DNA of 64,000 bases, taken from contig CP141148.1 in the NCBI GenBank assembly GCA_035235625.1, forward strand, positions 13,105,659 to 13,169,658. Direction: 5' to 3'. Positions 38,901 through 47,560 of the stretch are shown one piece after another. The notes beneath the pieces were generated by a model that did no database searches, had not been told where the DNA came from, and saw only the letters and a program-made list of their open reading frames with translations. The DNA comes from Saururus chinensis. Its lineage: Eukaryota > Streptophyta > Magnoliopsida > Piperales > Saururaceae. Position 1 is the first letter of the stretch, and every line of letters begins with the position of its first letter. A program made the position numbers and the translations under genes.

Positions 38901-40687
38901 TCTTGCATGGGATCTATTTATCTCAACACAAGTATGCACTTGAGACTTTTGAGTGATGTTGGCTTTCTTGTGTAGCGGCCTTCCTCTACTCCTATCAAGC
39001 AATAATTAAAACTGCCTTTTTCCACTGGTGCTTTGCTCATTTATCCTTCTAATTATTGGCAATTGATTGGAAGGCTACTTTTACCTTACTATTACATGGC
39101 CCGACATTGCATAATCGATTAAAGTTCTTAGCCAATTCATGGTCAAGCCTCGTCAGCCTCATCTTGATGTTGCCCATCATGTTGTCCGTTATCTCAAGCA
39201 AACATCAGGAGAAGGCATTGAGCTATCTATCTTCTAGGAGCTTACAATTGCATGCCTAATGTGATCCTAATTGGACTAAGCTACACTGAGACCCGTGAAT
39301 CTATTACTAGATATTGCATATTGGTTCGTACTTTTCCTATTTCATGGAAATCGAAGAGGCAATCTAAAGTTTGCCAATCTTCTGTTGAGGCAAGTATAGC
39401 TCCATGGTCTCCACTAATTGCAATATAAAATGATTATTTTGTCTTCACGGGACCTCTATATCCCTCATCTTATCCGACCATCTTGTATTGTGACAATCAA
39501 ATTTCCCTTCACATCATAGTTAATCCTATCTATCATGAGCTTACCAAGCATATCAAGATTGACAAGATGGATTGTCATAAAGTTCATGAAAAAAATCAGT
39601 ATGGGCAGACATTTTGACCAAGTCACTAGGACCAATCAATTTCTTAACTTACTACCCAAGTTTTTTTTTCTATAATTAACTTACTTCCCAAGTTGGGCAT
39701 TCACAATCTCCATGCTCTGACTTGAGGGGGTGGATAGGATACGCATACAGCTGTATATTAGTTGAAAGTTGAGCGTATTCCTCCAGTTTTTCTCCTTCAA
39801 TTATGACAATGTATCTTCTATTTCTTCTTTTCCTATATTTTCTTTCCTCGTTTAGATCCAATCATATTGGATATGGTACATGTAATCTTGTTTAAATCAG
39901 TACTCATACAATGAAGGAAAGACACCAGCTTCTCCAATTCTCCGTTTTTCACAATTATAACTTGTAACATCCACTTACCAATGGAGAGGGCTCCTCATAT
40001 CTTTATCAAGTGACTCAAAATCAGCTCCATACCTAACGATTATGTGATTCAAGAAAGCCGTTTGTCCATACTGCGACCCAACATGAACTGCCTGGAAAAA
40101 CAACAGCTCAGGCAATCAAAAGAATAGAGGCTCAACTAACCGAAAAATAACAAACTACAGCTGATTACCAAAAGTATGCACACTAACGAATAAAATCTCA
40201 TCACGTTTCATTTAAAATGTAAAGGGATTTGTATTACCCGGTACCCATTAACATCAGCAGCCTCGACCCTGGCCCCGCTCTGCAGCAGCACATCAGCGGC
40301 AGCGACTGAGCCGCGCACCGCAGCCCAGTGCAACGCCGTCTGCTGCGAATTGTCCTCCGCATTCACATCACCTCCTCGCTGCCCCAAATTCAGCACTGAA
40401 TCAAAACCAACGCAACAGCAAGAAAACAAATCAAGAAAGGGATTCAAACAAACAAGAGAGTATACGTCGATGATGTACTGGGCAGTGTCCGGGAAGTTGT
40501 TCAGAGCCGCCCACTGGAGGGCGTAGTACCCATTCCCGTCGGGTTCCGAAACCGACTGGCCTTCGAGCTCGACGAATCTCCGTAGCTTATCGAGGTCGCC
40601 ATAAGCGGAGGCAGAGTAGACGTCGACGACGGCCGCAGTGCCGGGATTTCCGCCGCCGGAGTCGGCAACGACCTCGATCTCCGACAT
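11335..40687 (-). CDS. PAT23: Ankyrin-repeat DHHC protein S-acyltransferase, 13 exons, intact, 529 aa
   Basis: Transfers palmitate or another acyl chain from acyl-CoA to cysteines of target proteins at a membrane. Exons (minus strand, in order): 40687-40466, 40378-40238, 40091-39979, 33672-33593, 31220-31057, 20089-19951, 19861-19762, 19562-19502, 19107-19030, 18883-18785, 11996-11918, 11826-11678, 11499-11335. All introns are GT-AG, all phases agree, and the sum is 1590 nt with the stop. Domains: ankyrin repeats at about 25-240, two TM helices at about 265-316, DPG motif 322-324, Cys-rich domain with DHHC at 387-390, two more TM helices at about 403-424 and 449-473, and TTNE at 481-484. The length and the segment after the ankyrins resemble Arabidopsis PAT23 (536 aa) more than TIP1/PAT24. 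The start was chosen because MSEIEVV matches the family N-terminus. An in-frame ATG at 40807 would add 40 residues. The introns hold large transposons, yet no exon is damaged. The paralogue name is from memory. Confidence 0.94.
12670..13079 (+). repeat. Putative 5' LTR remnant of gypsy element 1
   Basis: This stretch precedes the tRNA-Met-type primer-binding-like site at about 13,081. It contains a TATA box (TATAAAAAA at 12798), then pyrimidine-rich sequence typical of an LTR R/U5 region. No target duplication or paired LTR confirms the ends, so the start is a guess. Confidence 0.45.
13440..17350 (+). pseudogene. Gag-pol remains of gypsy element 1
   Basis: Many stops and frameshifts. Recognisable parts: gag segment [13 protein letters not shown] through NYFECMEVL (13,430-13,545); an intact CX2CX4HX4C zinc knuckle, [14 protein letters not shown] (14,081-14,122); a protease DGGSSENII followed by a stop (about 14,440-14,467); RT segments including VDNRAINKI (15,198-15,224) and an intact catalytic YFDD (15,484-15,495); an RNase H / chromodomain-linker region ending ADALSRRV (about 16,240); and integrase with SDRGNKF and later TEVINK. 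Not able to make a polyprotein. The YFDD and zinc knuckle survive where younger-looking element 2 has lost them. Confidence 0.85.
18785..20089 (-). CDS. PAT23: PAT23-like exons 6-10: membrane core and DHHC catalytic domain
   Basis: Exon 6 (20089-19951) holds a short Cys-containing linker and TM1. Exon 7 (19861-19762) holds TM2, ending in FYRCS. Exon 8 (19562-19502) carries the conserved KDPGYI. Exon 9 (19107-19030) carries [11 protein letters not shown]. Exon 10 (18883-18785) carries [11 protein letters not shown] and [14 protein letters not shown], the zinc-binding Cys-rich domain with the catalytic Cys of DHHC at residue 390. All zinc-ligand Cys and His positions I expect are present, so the enzyme should be active. 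The introns are short (89, 199, 394 and 146 nt) and free of recognisable transposons. This compact block sits between two transposon-filled introns. Confidence 0.95.
20420..22960. repeat. LTR-like repeat debris in intron 5
   Basis: AT-rich, without a credible gene. It has two clusters of paired GATC-type palindromes (about 20,777-20,885 and 22,387-22,505), followed near 22,580 by a TATA-like ctataaatagg and a poorly coding tail, the order seen in several LTRs elsewhere in this window. A 192-codon open frame at 21,578-22,156 shows no recognisable domain and is probably chance. Boundaries and family are not determined. Confidence 0.35.
23086..23695 (+). repeat. 5' LTR of gypsy element 2
   Basis: 610 bp, starts TGATGCAG and ends TTACATCA. 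A TATA box (TATAAATAG) lies at 23,224, expected to start the element's RNA on the plus strand, opposite to the host gene. A TGG-rich stretch (ggttggtgggttga) is repeated within it. Shorter than its partner because of two gaps. Confidence 0.93.
23732..28165 (+). pseudogene. Gag-pol remains of gypsy element 2
   Basis: The polyprotein is broken by several stops and shifts. Gag-like start [16 protein letters not shown] (23,732) and gag core [18 protein letters not shown] (24,076). The zinc knuckle near 24,733-24,770 has lost two ligands ([14 protein letters not shown]). In the protease the active-site Asp is replaced (VIIGRGSS, Gly at 25,021). In RT (25,790-26,236) the block around the first catalytic Asp is deleted and the YFDD box reads YFND (Asn at 26,114). 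RNase H relics with [16 protein letters not shown] follow. The integrase core (27,293-27,652) keeps its three acidic residues (VVDRF, TSDRDS, GQAEVVN). Cannot replicate on its own. Confidence 0.9.
28176..28847 (+). repeat. 3' LTR of gypsy element 2
   Basis: 672 bp, the same ends as the 5' copy, with the TATA box at 28,314. Two extra stretches relative to the 5' LTR (near 28,520 and 28,572-28,615) account for the length difference. Directly preceded by the polypurine tract and followed by the GTGTT target duplication. Confidence 0.93.
28860..31050. other. Intron 5 proximal part, no gene seen
   Basis: About 2.2 kb of AT-rich intron between gypsy element 2 and exon 5. Short open frames on both strands (for example plus 29,395-29,640 and 30,021-30,242) show no domain, no codon pattern and no fit to the host reading frame. 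Around 29.8-30.0 kb a stretch with tttggcaac resembles a MITE end, but I could not pair it with a second terminus. Confidence 0.6.
31057..33672 (-). CDS. PAT23: PAT23-like exons 4-5: distal ankyrin repeats
   Basis: Exon 4 (33672-33593, 80 nt) reads [15 protein letters not shown]. Exon 5 (31220-31057, 164 nt) reads [16 protein letters not shown], then [12 protein letters not shown], a pattern typical of the last ankyrin repeat in the plant ankyrin-PAT group. The Gly of DGC is split between the exons. The 2.37-kb intron 4 between them holds an RTE LINE relic in the same orientation as the gene. Exon 5 ends in phase 0 at the Leu before the first membrane module. Confidence 0.93.
32300..33515 (-). 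mobile_element. RTE-type LINE relic, split by an insertion
   Basis: Aligns by eye over most of its length with 8990-9610 in this window, for example the shared cacttcttgcctatctattt and ggataatagagcccaaatat blocks. The minus strand near 33,206-33,406 reads [20 protein letters not shown], the C-terminal region downstream of RT in plant RTE LINEs (usually W..WR..SGVLCD). Sequence between about 32,717 and 33,295 is absent from the other copy. The LINE lies in the sense orientation within intron 4. Confidence 0.7.
32717..33295. repeat. Roughly 580-bp insertion inside the LINE relic, possible solo LTR
   Basis: Absent from the sister LINE at 8990-9610. Flanked by taatag at 32,711 and 33,296, which may be the target duplication. 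On the minus strand it contains a TATA-like ctataaagg near 33,045, with pyrimidine-rich sequence on the other side, as in LTRs. TG...CA ends are not clear at these borders, so the solo-LTR reading is tentative. Confidence 0.4.
34726..34937 (+). repeat. 5' LTR of the copia element
   Basis: 212 bp. Shares the blocks tgtatattagttg, tttctccttcaattatg, atgtatcttctatttcttc and actcatacaatgaagga with the 3' LTR. Six bases near the left end that are present in the 3' copy are missing here. Many differences between the copies indicate an old insertion. Confidence 0.92.
35640..39440 (+). pseudogene. Gag-pol remains of the copia element
   Basis: Broken into many frames. The gag core reads [14 protein letters not shown] and later [19 protein letters not shown] (to about 36,300). 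A degenerate zinc knuckle follows near 36,305-36,370 and keeps YPPGHPH. Integrase fragments include [16 protein letters not shown] (about 37,245). The RT starts [15 protein letters not shown] (38,323), has [19 protein letters not shown], and its catalytic YVDD reads YVDG (Gly at 38,774). An RNase H tail is faint to about 39,440. No functional protein is possible. Confidence 0.88.
39731..39953 (+). repeat. 3' LTR of the copia element
   Basis: 223 bp, immediately after the polypurine tract and followed by the ATTAT target duplication. It ends about 25 bp before the 3' edge of host exon 3 (39979), so the exon 3 splice donor and the LTR end are almost adjacent. Confidence 0.92.
39979..40687 (-). 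CDS. PAT23: PAT23-like exons 1-3: start and first ankyrin repeats
   Basis: Exon 1 (40687-40466, 222 nt) encodes the acidic N-terminus and first ankyrin repeat ([10 protein letters not shown]). Exon 2 (40378-40238, 141 nt) carries the [10 protein letters not shown] repeat, and exon 3 (40091-39979, 113 nt) carries YGQTAF and SPLHW. Intron 1 is only 87 nt, a multiple of three, and has no stop in frame, so retention would add 29 residues. Intron 2 is 146 nt with acceptor TTTTTCCAG. The region is markedly more GC-rich than its surroundings, as expected near a plant transcription start. Exon 3 ends inside the Trp codon of SPLHW, which exon 4 completes. Confidence 0.94.
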
Positions 40688-41070
40688 CGGGCTGGGTTTC
40701 GCCGGGGGAAAGGATCCGTTGGTGGATTGGTTGTGGAGGAGCCGGCAGATGAGAGCAGGAGCTGCCCCGCCTCGAAATTTTCGGGCTTGAGGGCCCTGCT
40801 TTTCCAATTTTTACAGTTGAGGGGCCTCGGGGTGAGGCTTTCAGTTTCGCCAAACTTTCTCAGCTCGTTTGGCGCCAAGATTAGTTCTTCTGTCGCCTGA
40901 CCGGGGGCGATCCTGGTCGGTCGTTTGTGTGGGGGCACACCGGCTCGGGAAGGGAAGAATTTTTCCAGAAGCTTCCTTTCCACAAGGAGATCCTGGCCGC
41001 TACGACTGATCGTAAGTTCTGAAAGGGAGTTGTTAACCTTAAAGATTAACGGTTTACATACATACACTAG
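40688..41070 (-). promoter_or_regulatory. Probable 5'UTR and proximal promoter of the acyltransferase gene
   Basis: GC-rich sequence directly upstream of the ATG at 40687, changing to very AT-rich sequence above about 41,050. No clear TATA box was identified at a typical distance. An upstream in-frame ATG at 40807 and other out-of-frame ATGs lie here. If they are in the transcript they would act as upstream starts. The transcription start is not visible from sequence alone. Confidence 0.35.
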
Positions 41071-42530
41071 TATATATTAATATTAATATTATTAATATTA
41101 ATGTATACTTATGTATACGCTATCAATCTTATATATAATTGGTTCTTATGCAAAGCTTAGACTCACTTCATTGTCTAGAGCTTAAAAAACTCTTCCTCCA
41201 TTGAGAATAAGAGAGAGAGGGTGGGATGTGAAGTGGTTGTGTTGTAACTTTGGGCTTATATGTGGTTTTTAAGCCTTTTATCAGGGTTTTTTTTGCTTAT
41301 AATAGGTTTGGATAGGCAATTTTAACTTGAAATAGCTCTAAATTGACTCTGGACGTCTATTTTTTAAGCCCTTTAAATGAGCTTTAAGTTAATATTGGGC
41401 TTTTTTACATCAAGACCTTGAATTGATTCAAGATGTCTTTTATCATTAAACCTTTCTCTTGATTTAAATGGTATTGAAAAGAAATATTCTCCCTTATCTC
41501 TCATTCACTACTACATATTTTAAGGGTTCTTTGTCATTTTATACCAAAAGGCAAAAAATATTTTAGATGCACATTTATTTACAAAAATACATCCAAATAT
41601 GATCTCATTTTTTATTTTCTTTGAAGAAAAGAAAATCATTGAAAGGGGTTATTTTTCTCCAGCAAAAGTGCATCCAAAAAGCCCCTCAAAATGTCATTCC
41701 TGATACAACACTCCTCCTCATGACATGTCTACCCACATGTCTCAATTTTTACTACTATATACTTTACGGTTCTTTGTCATTTTACACAAAAATTAAAATT
41801 AAACTTCAAGGCACATTTTCTTTGAAAAATCTTCACAAAAACAAATTCAAACATAACCCTACTGTGATTTTATTTGAACAAAGAAAAATCATTGAAAGGG
41901 GTTTTATTTATCGACTAAAGATGCATTTACACAGCCCCTTCTTGCGAGAAGTTTATCTTGCTGACGTGGGTTATTTGTTATCCTAGATTTTGTTTATAAG
42001 ATCAATTTTGTTTACTCATACTAGAAAGAATGTATGTGTATTACATGTGTAAATATAAAGTAGATAAGAAAAAAAATAAAGATAAAATATGTATTGAACA
42101 AAGGTCTCCCTTGTATTCTATAGTTACAATACATACTTTTATGATAATAATAATGATAAATAATATGCACATGTAAAAATAAGTAATATATTAACCCAAA
42201 TACACTATTAGTAGGTAACCACAAATCCAAATCTCAAAGGCTTGATACTATATCACAAGTTGACAAGGACGATGGTTCAAAGGACTTTGTGTCATGGAGT
42301 ACATCCTTCATATTTAGGACTAATTTGTCAATATGTCTCATTTGATAGAGCTTGTTGAATAGTGTCCAAACATATGTAATATAGGCAAAAGTGCAAAAAA
42401 TTCTAATTTAAAACCCACTTTAGTGGTGGCGTCGCAAGTCAGTTATTTTTATAAAATAATTATCCTTAAGAGTAATATCCAATTAGATTGTGATAGTAGA
42501 TCACTAGATTGTTAGTTTGTAAGCTATATA
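41071..42530. other. Upstream intergenic sequence of the acyltransferase gene
   Basis: Starts with a palindromic AT run (tattaatattaatatt, about 41,073-41,100). A diverged direct duplication lies at about 41,505-41,740 and 41,748-41,965, with anchors ggttctttgtcattttata at 41,525 and 41,768 and atcattgaaagggg at 41,635 and 41,889. No gene recognised. Confidence 0.6.
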
Positions 42531-43711
42531 TGTGGTATAGTTAAACCGAGAAAAATAAAGTGCCTCTAACTCGCAATTAAGTTACAAAATTTATCTTTCC
42601 CTTTTTAAACAAAATAAGTACAAATTTTGTTTAAATTAACATGCCTAATTCTAATGTGTTTAAACGAGAATTTTACAATTAAATCAGCAAACAAAACACA
42701 CAAGAATTTTTACGTAAAAACCCAACTAGAAAAAAACTACAGGACACTTTGTCAACATCAATTTGTACTATATAAACTTGATATTACAGAATTACTAATT
42801 ACAAAGACAAATGACTCCTTTTTTTTCAAATAGCTTATTCATCACACCACTCTTGAATTATGAATCACAACTCCTTTGTTATTTATCGGTCATAGCTTGA
42901 TTTTCTTCTCCTTTATGCTCTTTTGATCAAAGTAGATCTTGCATCTCCTCCTTAAAATGAATCTTCTATTCACTTGATTGTCTCAGCAACAATATTCAGC
43001 AAATATCATGTCTCACATGTATTTTCTTGCACTAATTTTACTTATAATCATTCTTTTTGATTTATAGTTAAGTTTTCTCGTTCTAGAAGACAACTCTCTC
43101 AAAACTCCATTAGATCAACTCCACATGAGCTCTCTAGGTTTTCTAGGTCTTTTCTCTTCATCCAACACATTCCAATCCCTTTTTATAGCCTCCCAAACCC
43201 TAAAAGGAATAACACTTCAATTTGGAATCCTAACTAAATTGGTAAATCTTTAAGTAGACAACTTGTCGCTCCAGCGATCAATCATTTTCATAGGGCGATC
43301 GATCACTAACATTCGGCTTCTTTTTATATGTAGTGTTTTTGGGTGCCGATCAATAATTTCACTGAAGCGATTGATCACTCATATAGTTTTTCGGAGATTA
43401 TACTACAATTCATTAGTGATCAATCATTCTATCTTGATGATCAATCGTTTTAACTAGATTTTTTATATTTCAATATTTACATCTCCAATTCTCATCATTC
43501 TTTCACCTAAGGTCTTTTTTACCTTAATGTATGTTAATATGATGTGTGTGCATGTTTTTACCTGCTTGAAATACGAATTTGAGTCTTCCTTTCATTCTGC
43601 CTTCAAAATTCATTCTTGAGACTGTAAAATAACTCAAAATACATATTAATGGCATTGTTTTGATCACAACAATAAGTTAATACCTTTCATAAGGATACTT
43701 ATGTTCTTACA
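42531..43711 (-). repeat. Copia-type LTR copy A (probably solo)
   Basis: About 1.18 kb, collinear with 48,853-49,972. Anchors: ataaagtgcctctaac, agaagacaactctctcaaaactc, cacctaaggtctyttttacc and gatcacayc-agtaagttaat. On the minus strand it starts TGTAAGAACATAAG at 43,711. No purine tract follows in the flank, so it looks like a solo LTR. No clean target duplication was found, and the left edge is approximate. Confidence 0.65.
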
Positions 43712-43789
43712 TAGATTGCTATTTAAACTTGTACTTCGTAGAAGTAAGAATCAAGAGGTCTAGCCTCTATGCACAAGAATTCAACAAAA

Positions 43790-44977
43790 CAACATAAATG
43801 AATTATCTACACATAAACTAACCTATAATCTATTTAACTAATCCAAGCATACAATCTACACATAAAGACACAAAGATTTAATGTGAAAAACCCAACTTGG
43901 GTAAAAAATTACAACATCCTCGCAAGGCCAAATTAATGCACTAGTAAGATAGAGCATATTAAATACAAGAATAACCAACCTCTAGACTTAACACAAAGAA
44001 GAACACATTCTCTTTGTTCAATCTTCTTCATTATTGGCCTTCAATTCTTCCTCATTTGAATCGTTTAAGTCTTCCCTCTTCGTTTTCTCTTATTCTCTTC
44101 TTCTACTATCAACTCAATCAAAGACTCTTTCTTCAATTGTTGATTTACCTATGAGATTCTTCAACTCCTTTGAAGAGTTTGTTGTGTCACCCCTTTTATT
44201 TATTATATGAGATTCTTCAATTTCAGTTGTGCATCTTCATAAATCCACCAATAACATGTACTTGATGCTTTTTGTAGATTCTCTAGGAAAATAATGATGG
44301 AGGACCTCTCCTTTCTTTTTTAATATTTTCTAGATTTTTCTTTCTTCAAATTCTTTATACATTAGCCTTTATATAGATCTTTAAGTTAGTTTGAGACTTA
44401 ACTCCAACTAGGAATAAAATTTGTTCTGTAAAGGCCTAAACTAGGTAACTTAAACCATTAGCAATCAATCATTCACTATTTTCGTAAGACACAATACTTC
44501 GAGTGATTAATCGATAAACTCTCGGCTTATTTTACAAAGAGATGTTTCAGGTGTCGATCAATTGTTTAGTAAAGCGATCGATTTAACTCTTCCATGCTAC
44601 AGTTCATAACCGATTATTCAATTTGTCTAATCTTTATTTTACCAATCGATCAATGATACTATTCATTTATAGTTTTACCCCTTTTACTCTAATTCAGTCT
44701 GAAACTTCCAAATTCACTTCTAAAACTCTTCAAAATGACTTTGTATGAGAATATATGCTTAATAAACCTCTTTTACTATCAACACTCTTTAGGCTTCCAC
44801 CTTGATCCATAAAAATATATCTGCTCTTATTTTTCAAGTCTATCAATTCCAAAACTAACTCGACCTCAACTGCATCTAGTCAAATAAATAAGACTGATTA
44901 GAGACTTAATGTTTTGGCATAGTTTTGACCAATGAAATTAGTCAATTACATTACATATGCCACATATATTTTTTTAA
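43790..44977 (-). repeat. Related copia-type LTR copy C
   Basis: Same architecture as copies A and B but much more diverged. It has the motif gaaaaacccaacttggg (43,887), GATC palindromes near 44,554-44,581, and a purine tract on the minus strand next to its right end (complement of atctccccatttggc). This suggests the 3' LTR of a minus-strand copia element whose interior lies to the right. Confidence 0.5.
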
Positions 44978-46440
44978 TCTCCCCATTTGGCTATTTCATG
45001 ACAAATCACTACAAGATTAAAAATAAATAAAAATTACAACTCTTGACATAGTGCATTGACTTTCAATTTCTACACATGGCTTGACAACACTAAAACTTAA
45101 TCCAAACAATTGGGTATTGATCTTGAAAAGCCTTGTATTAACCTGTACTTATCTTGCATACTTACAATCAAAATGATTTGCATAATACTGTCCAAATAAG
45201 TATAAAAAGAAGCATTTTGATTTTCATTAATCATTTCTCCCCCTTATAGACAAATGGACAAAAGGTAAAACAATAATTAACTTAAATACTCAATTAATCA
45301 CAATCAAGTCATAAATATCACCAAAAGTCATGAAAATAATGAAACCATAAAGGTAAACACATCCATCACATATTTGATAACCAAATCAGTTTTAAAATAC
45401 ATCCCTAAATAAATAAAACATAAAATGAACTGAAACAAGTTCCGTCATGGGAATACATGAAAAAATGACAAATAATCAGAATGTATTAAATATCTCCAGC
45501 ATCATCATTAGCATCAAAATGCTCCCCCTCACTATATGCATGTGAGAATCTATCTATGAGCATCCTCCTAATGTCTACAAGACCCTAACGTACCTCACCC
45601 TTAAAAGCATTGAACTTTGCTTGTCACTAGTCTCTTAGGATGATCTATATGAATTTGTTGTGCTGGACCAACTACAAATACTTGTTGCTCCTCTGGATTG
45701 CTCCCTCATGTGGCCGAGTATGAGACATTATACGACAAATAATTGCAACATCAATAAGTCCCATCCCAACCATAATCGGCTCTCCTCATGGGATCCTGAG
45801 ATGAACTGAGGTAAATATCCTACAAAAAATGTTAGGATATGGGAGCATCTTATGTGTATGGGTCATGCAGAAAGGTCAAAGTCCTACCAAAAATGATAGA
45901 AGGTAAGTCGAACTCCAGCTCTGGCTCTGATAATAGAAATAGAATCCTGATCATCGTCTTATCCACTCTCTCCTTCATCACACTCCATACATCATATTGA
46001 GTAATGACATTGAACTGTCATCAAACGAGCATGGAGGGATGTATCAAAATCTCTACCTTTGGTAGGCCAATCAGTTTCCCAGTAACTCACTATTCGATGG
46101 AAAGATAAATTCATCAAAGTACATATAACTGAATCACCTTTGTGATGATATGTGGTATGACACAAACATGAGTGCCTTTGGCCACTCCAACTACAACATC
46201 ATCATCATCCAGGCAAAGGTACGAATACCATTGCCTGATAAGGCAGGGGTATACTAGCTAGTTGGTGGTAGAAATGGACATAAAGTACTACATCTGATAA
46301 GGTCTAGCCTCAATCCACTCCATGGAAGTCTCTACTACCACATGAACCACACAACACTTGCATCTAATGAGTCTAATTCTCTCTCCTACATTAGTAGATG
46401 CTCTGAGGTCCCTGATCCCGATGTTTAAGAACATATGAGT
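44978..46440 (-). pseudogene. Degenerate retrotransposon interior with element-encoded ORF remains
   Basis: Minus-strand reading of about 46,430-45,490 gives broken segments such as PIMVGMGLIDVAIICRIMSH and RRMLIDRFSHAYSEGEHFDA. These resemble the extra ORF (often labelled putative plant transposon protein) carried by some copia/SIRE-like and gypsy elements. Several stops interrupt it. Together with the adjoining LTR copy C this fits a decayed minus-strand element. Family recognition is weak. Confidence 0.4.
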
Positions 46441-47560
46441 CATATGTCTAATTTATTGGCCAATTTATTTGTCAAAATTACATCATGAAACCATATGTAT
46501 GTTAAAAGTCTTAAAGTTTTATGTGAGGTTGTTATGGTCAAGTCAGATTTAGAATTGACAAATTTGAAAATAGAAGCAAATGTGTTCTTGTTGATCAAGG
46601 TGAAAGGCTAAAACATATGAAGGATTTTGAAGCATATCCAAATCACATTGGCATGCACAAATCACTTGGAAAAGGTTAAAAAGTTATTACAAAGCTTTTA
46701 GAAGGATTTAGGTTAAAAATGTCAAAATTATGAAAATAGATAGAATGATCGATCGCCGCAAAATGAGAAGGTCAAAATGATCAATTGCTTGATGATTCTG
46801 TCATGTGCAAAATCAAGCTAAGAATTATCAATCTACTGGATTGAAAAATCATGCCCATTAAAAATAGTGACCGATCGATCACTATTTGAAATGATTGATC
46901 ATTTCATGAACATTTTACCTAAACTAAGTCCTTTCAATTTACATTTCATTCCTTATTAAGTTGAGTATTAAACCAACTTATTAAGCTATATAAGGGTTAT
47001 AAAATAACAAAATTATAGAGGATATAACCAAGAGGAGAAAAGAGAGTTTACACCTTTGCTTAATATTTCTAAAAGAGAATTCACTTGAGCTTTGTATTGA
47101 AGATCTATCGTAAATTGAAGAAGACAATCCACAACTGTAGGAGCTAATACATAGAGTATTTAAACAGGAATTGTAATAGTCTTCGATGGGAGATTGAAGA
47201 TTTCATAAAGATAAAATCAAAACAACAAGAGGAGATTGTTGAAGTGCTTGGAGAAGATTTGAAGATGAGTAACAACGACATTAAAAAGAGAAGTTTGTGT
47301 ACGAGTTTAAACAAGGTTAGTGGTTTTCTTGTGTCCATGTAAAGTCTATTTTTAGTGTATTGATTTGGTTCCTTTGTAACTGTTGTGGTTTTTTTACCCC
47401 AATTGGGGTTTTCTACGTAATTTGTTGTGTCTGTGTGGGTTGAATGATGGTTGATTGATTGATAATTCGAGAGTGAGATTGACTGAATAATTAGGTTTTA
47501 ATCGTTTCCTCTTAGTAAAAAAAAATTAGCACAAAGAGGCTTGAATTCTTAATACTTGTT
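46440..47560 (+). repeat. Copia-type LTR-like segment D, plus orientation
   Basis: Opposite orientation to A-C: the shared motif appears as ttttttaccccaattggggttttctacg (two blocks around 47,390-47,417). GATC palindromes lie near 46,748 and 46,870. It ends about 47,560 in AT-rich sequence. Boundaries are not proven. Confidence 0.45.

Larger units (their letters stand above)
34726..39953 (+). mobile_element. Ty1/copia retrotransposon with both LTRs and target duplication
   Basis: 5228 bp. The 5' LTR is 34726-34937 and the 3' LTR 39731-39953, both starting TGGATA and ending TTTTTCACA. A perfect 5-bp target duplication ATTAT flanks it (34721-34725 and 39954-39958). A degenerate primer-binding site tggtagctgag follows the 5' LTR, and the polypurine tract CTTGAGGGGG precedes the 3' LTR. 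Domain order gag, integrase, RT, RNase H is the copia order. Inserted antisense into intron 3, only about 20 bp from exon 3. Confidence 0.94.
33673..39978. other. Intron 3 of the acyltransferase gene (6.3 kb, copia insertion)
   Basis: Bounded by donor TTG|GTAAGT (39978 inward) and acceptor TTGGCAG|GGCTGC (33673). Nearly all of it is a complete-ended copia element (34,726-39,953). The remaining ~1 kb (33.67-34.72 kb) is AT-rich intron with a short direct repeat (34,650-34,697; unit acagatgctctagag, 26 bp apart) and MITE-like sequence near 34.44-34.62 kb. Confidence 0.88.

Noticed and set aside
11335..40687. Assignment to TIP1/PAT24 instead of PAT23
   Set aside because: The segment after the ankyrins (SNTQ...[12 protein letters not shown]), the [16 protein letters not shown] core and the short C-terminus fit PAT23 better than the longer PAT24 tail. 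This is from memory only.
40685..40807. Upstream in-frame ATG at 40807 as the true start
   Set aside because: The extra 40 residues look like translated 5'UTR, and the family N-terminus begins at MSEIEVV, though it cannot be excluded.
40501..41067. Overlapping 188-codon minus-strand frame upstream of and across exon 1
   Set aside because: Out of frame with the conserved ankyrin protein; its low stop content is explained by local GC richness.
45005..45020. Second CACTACAAG-like site (tcactacaagatt)
   Set aside because: Wrong orientation to pair with 61,971, no subterminal repeats, and it falls in copia interior sequence where a similar acactacaac occurs near 50,005.
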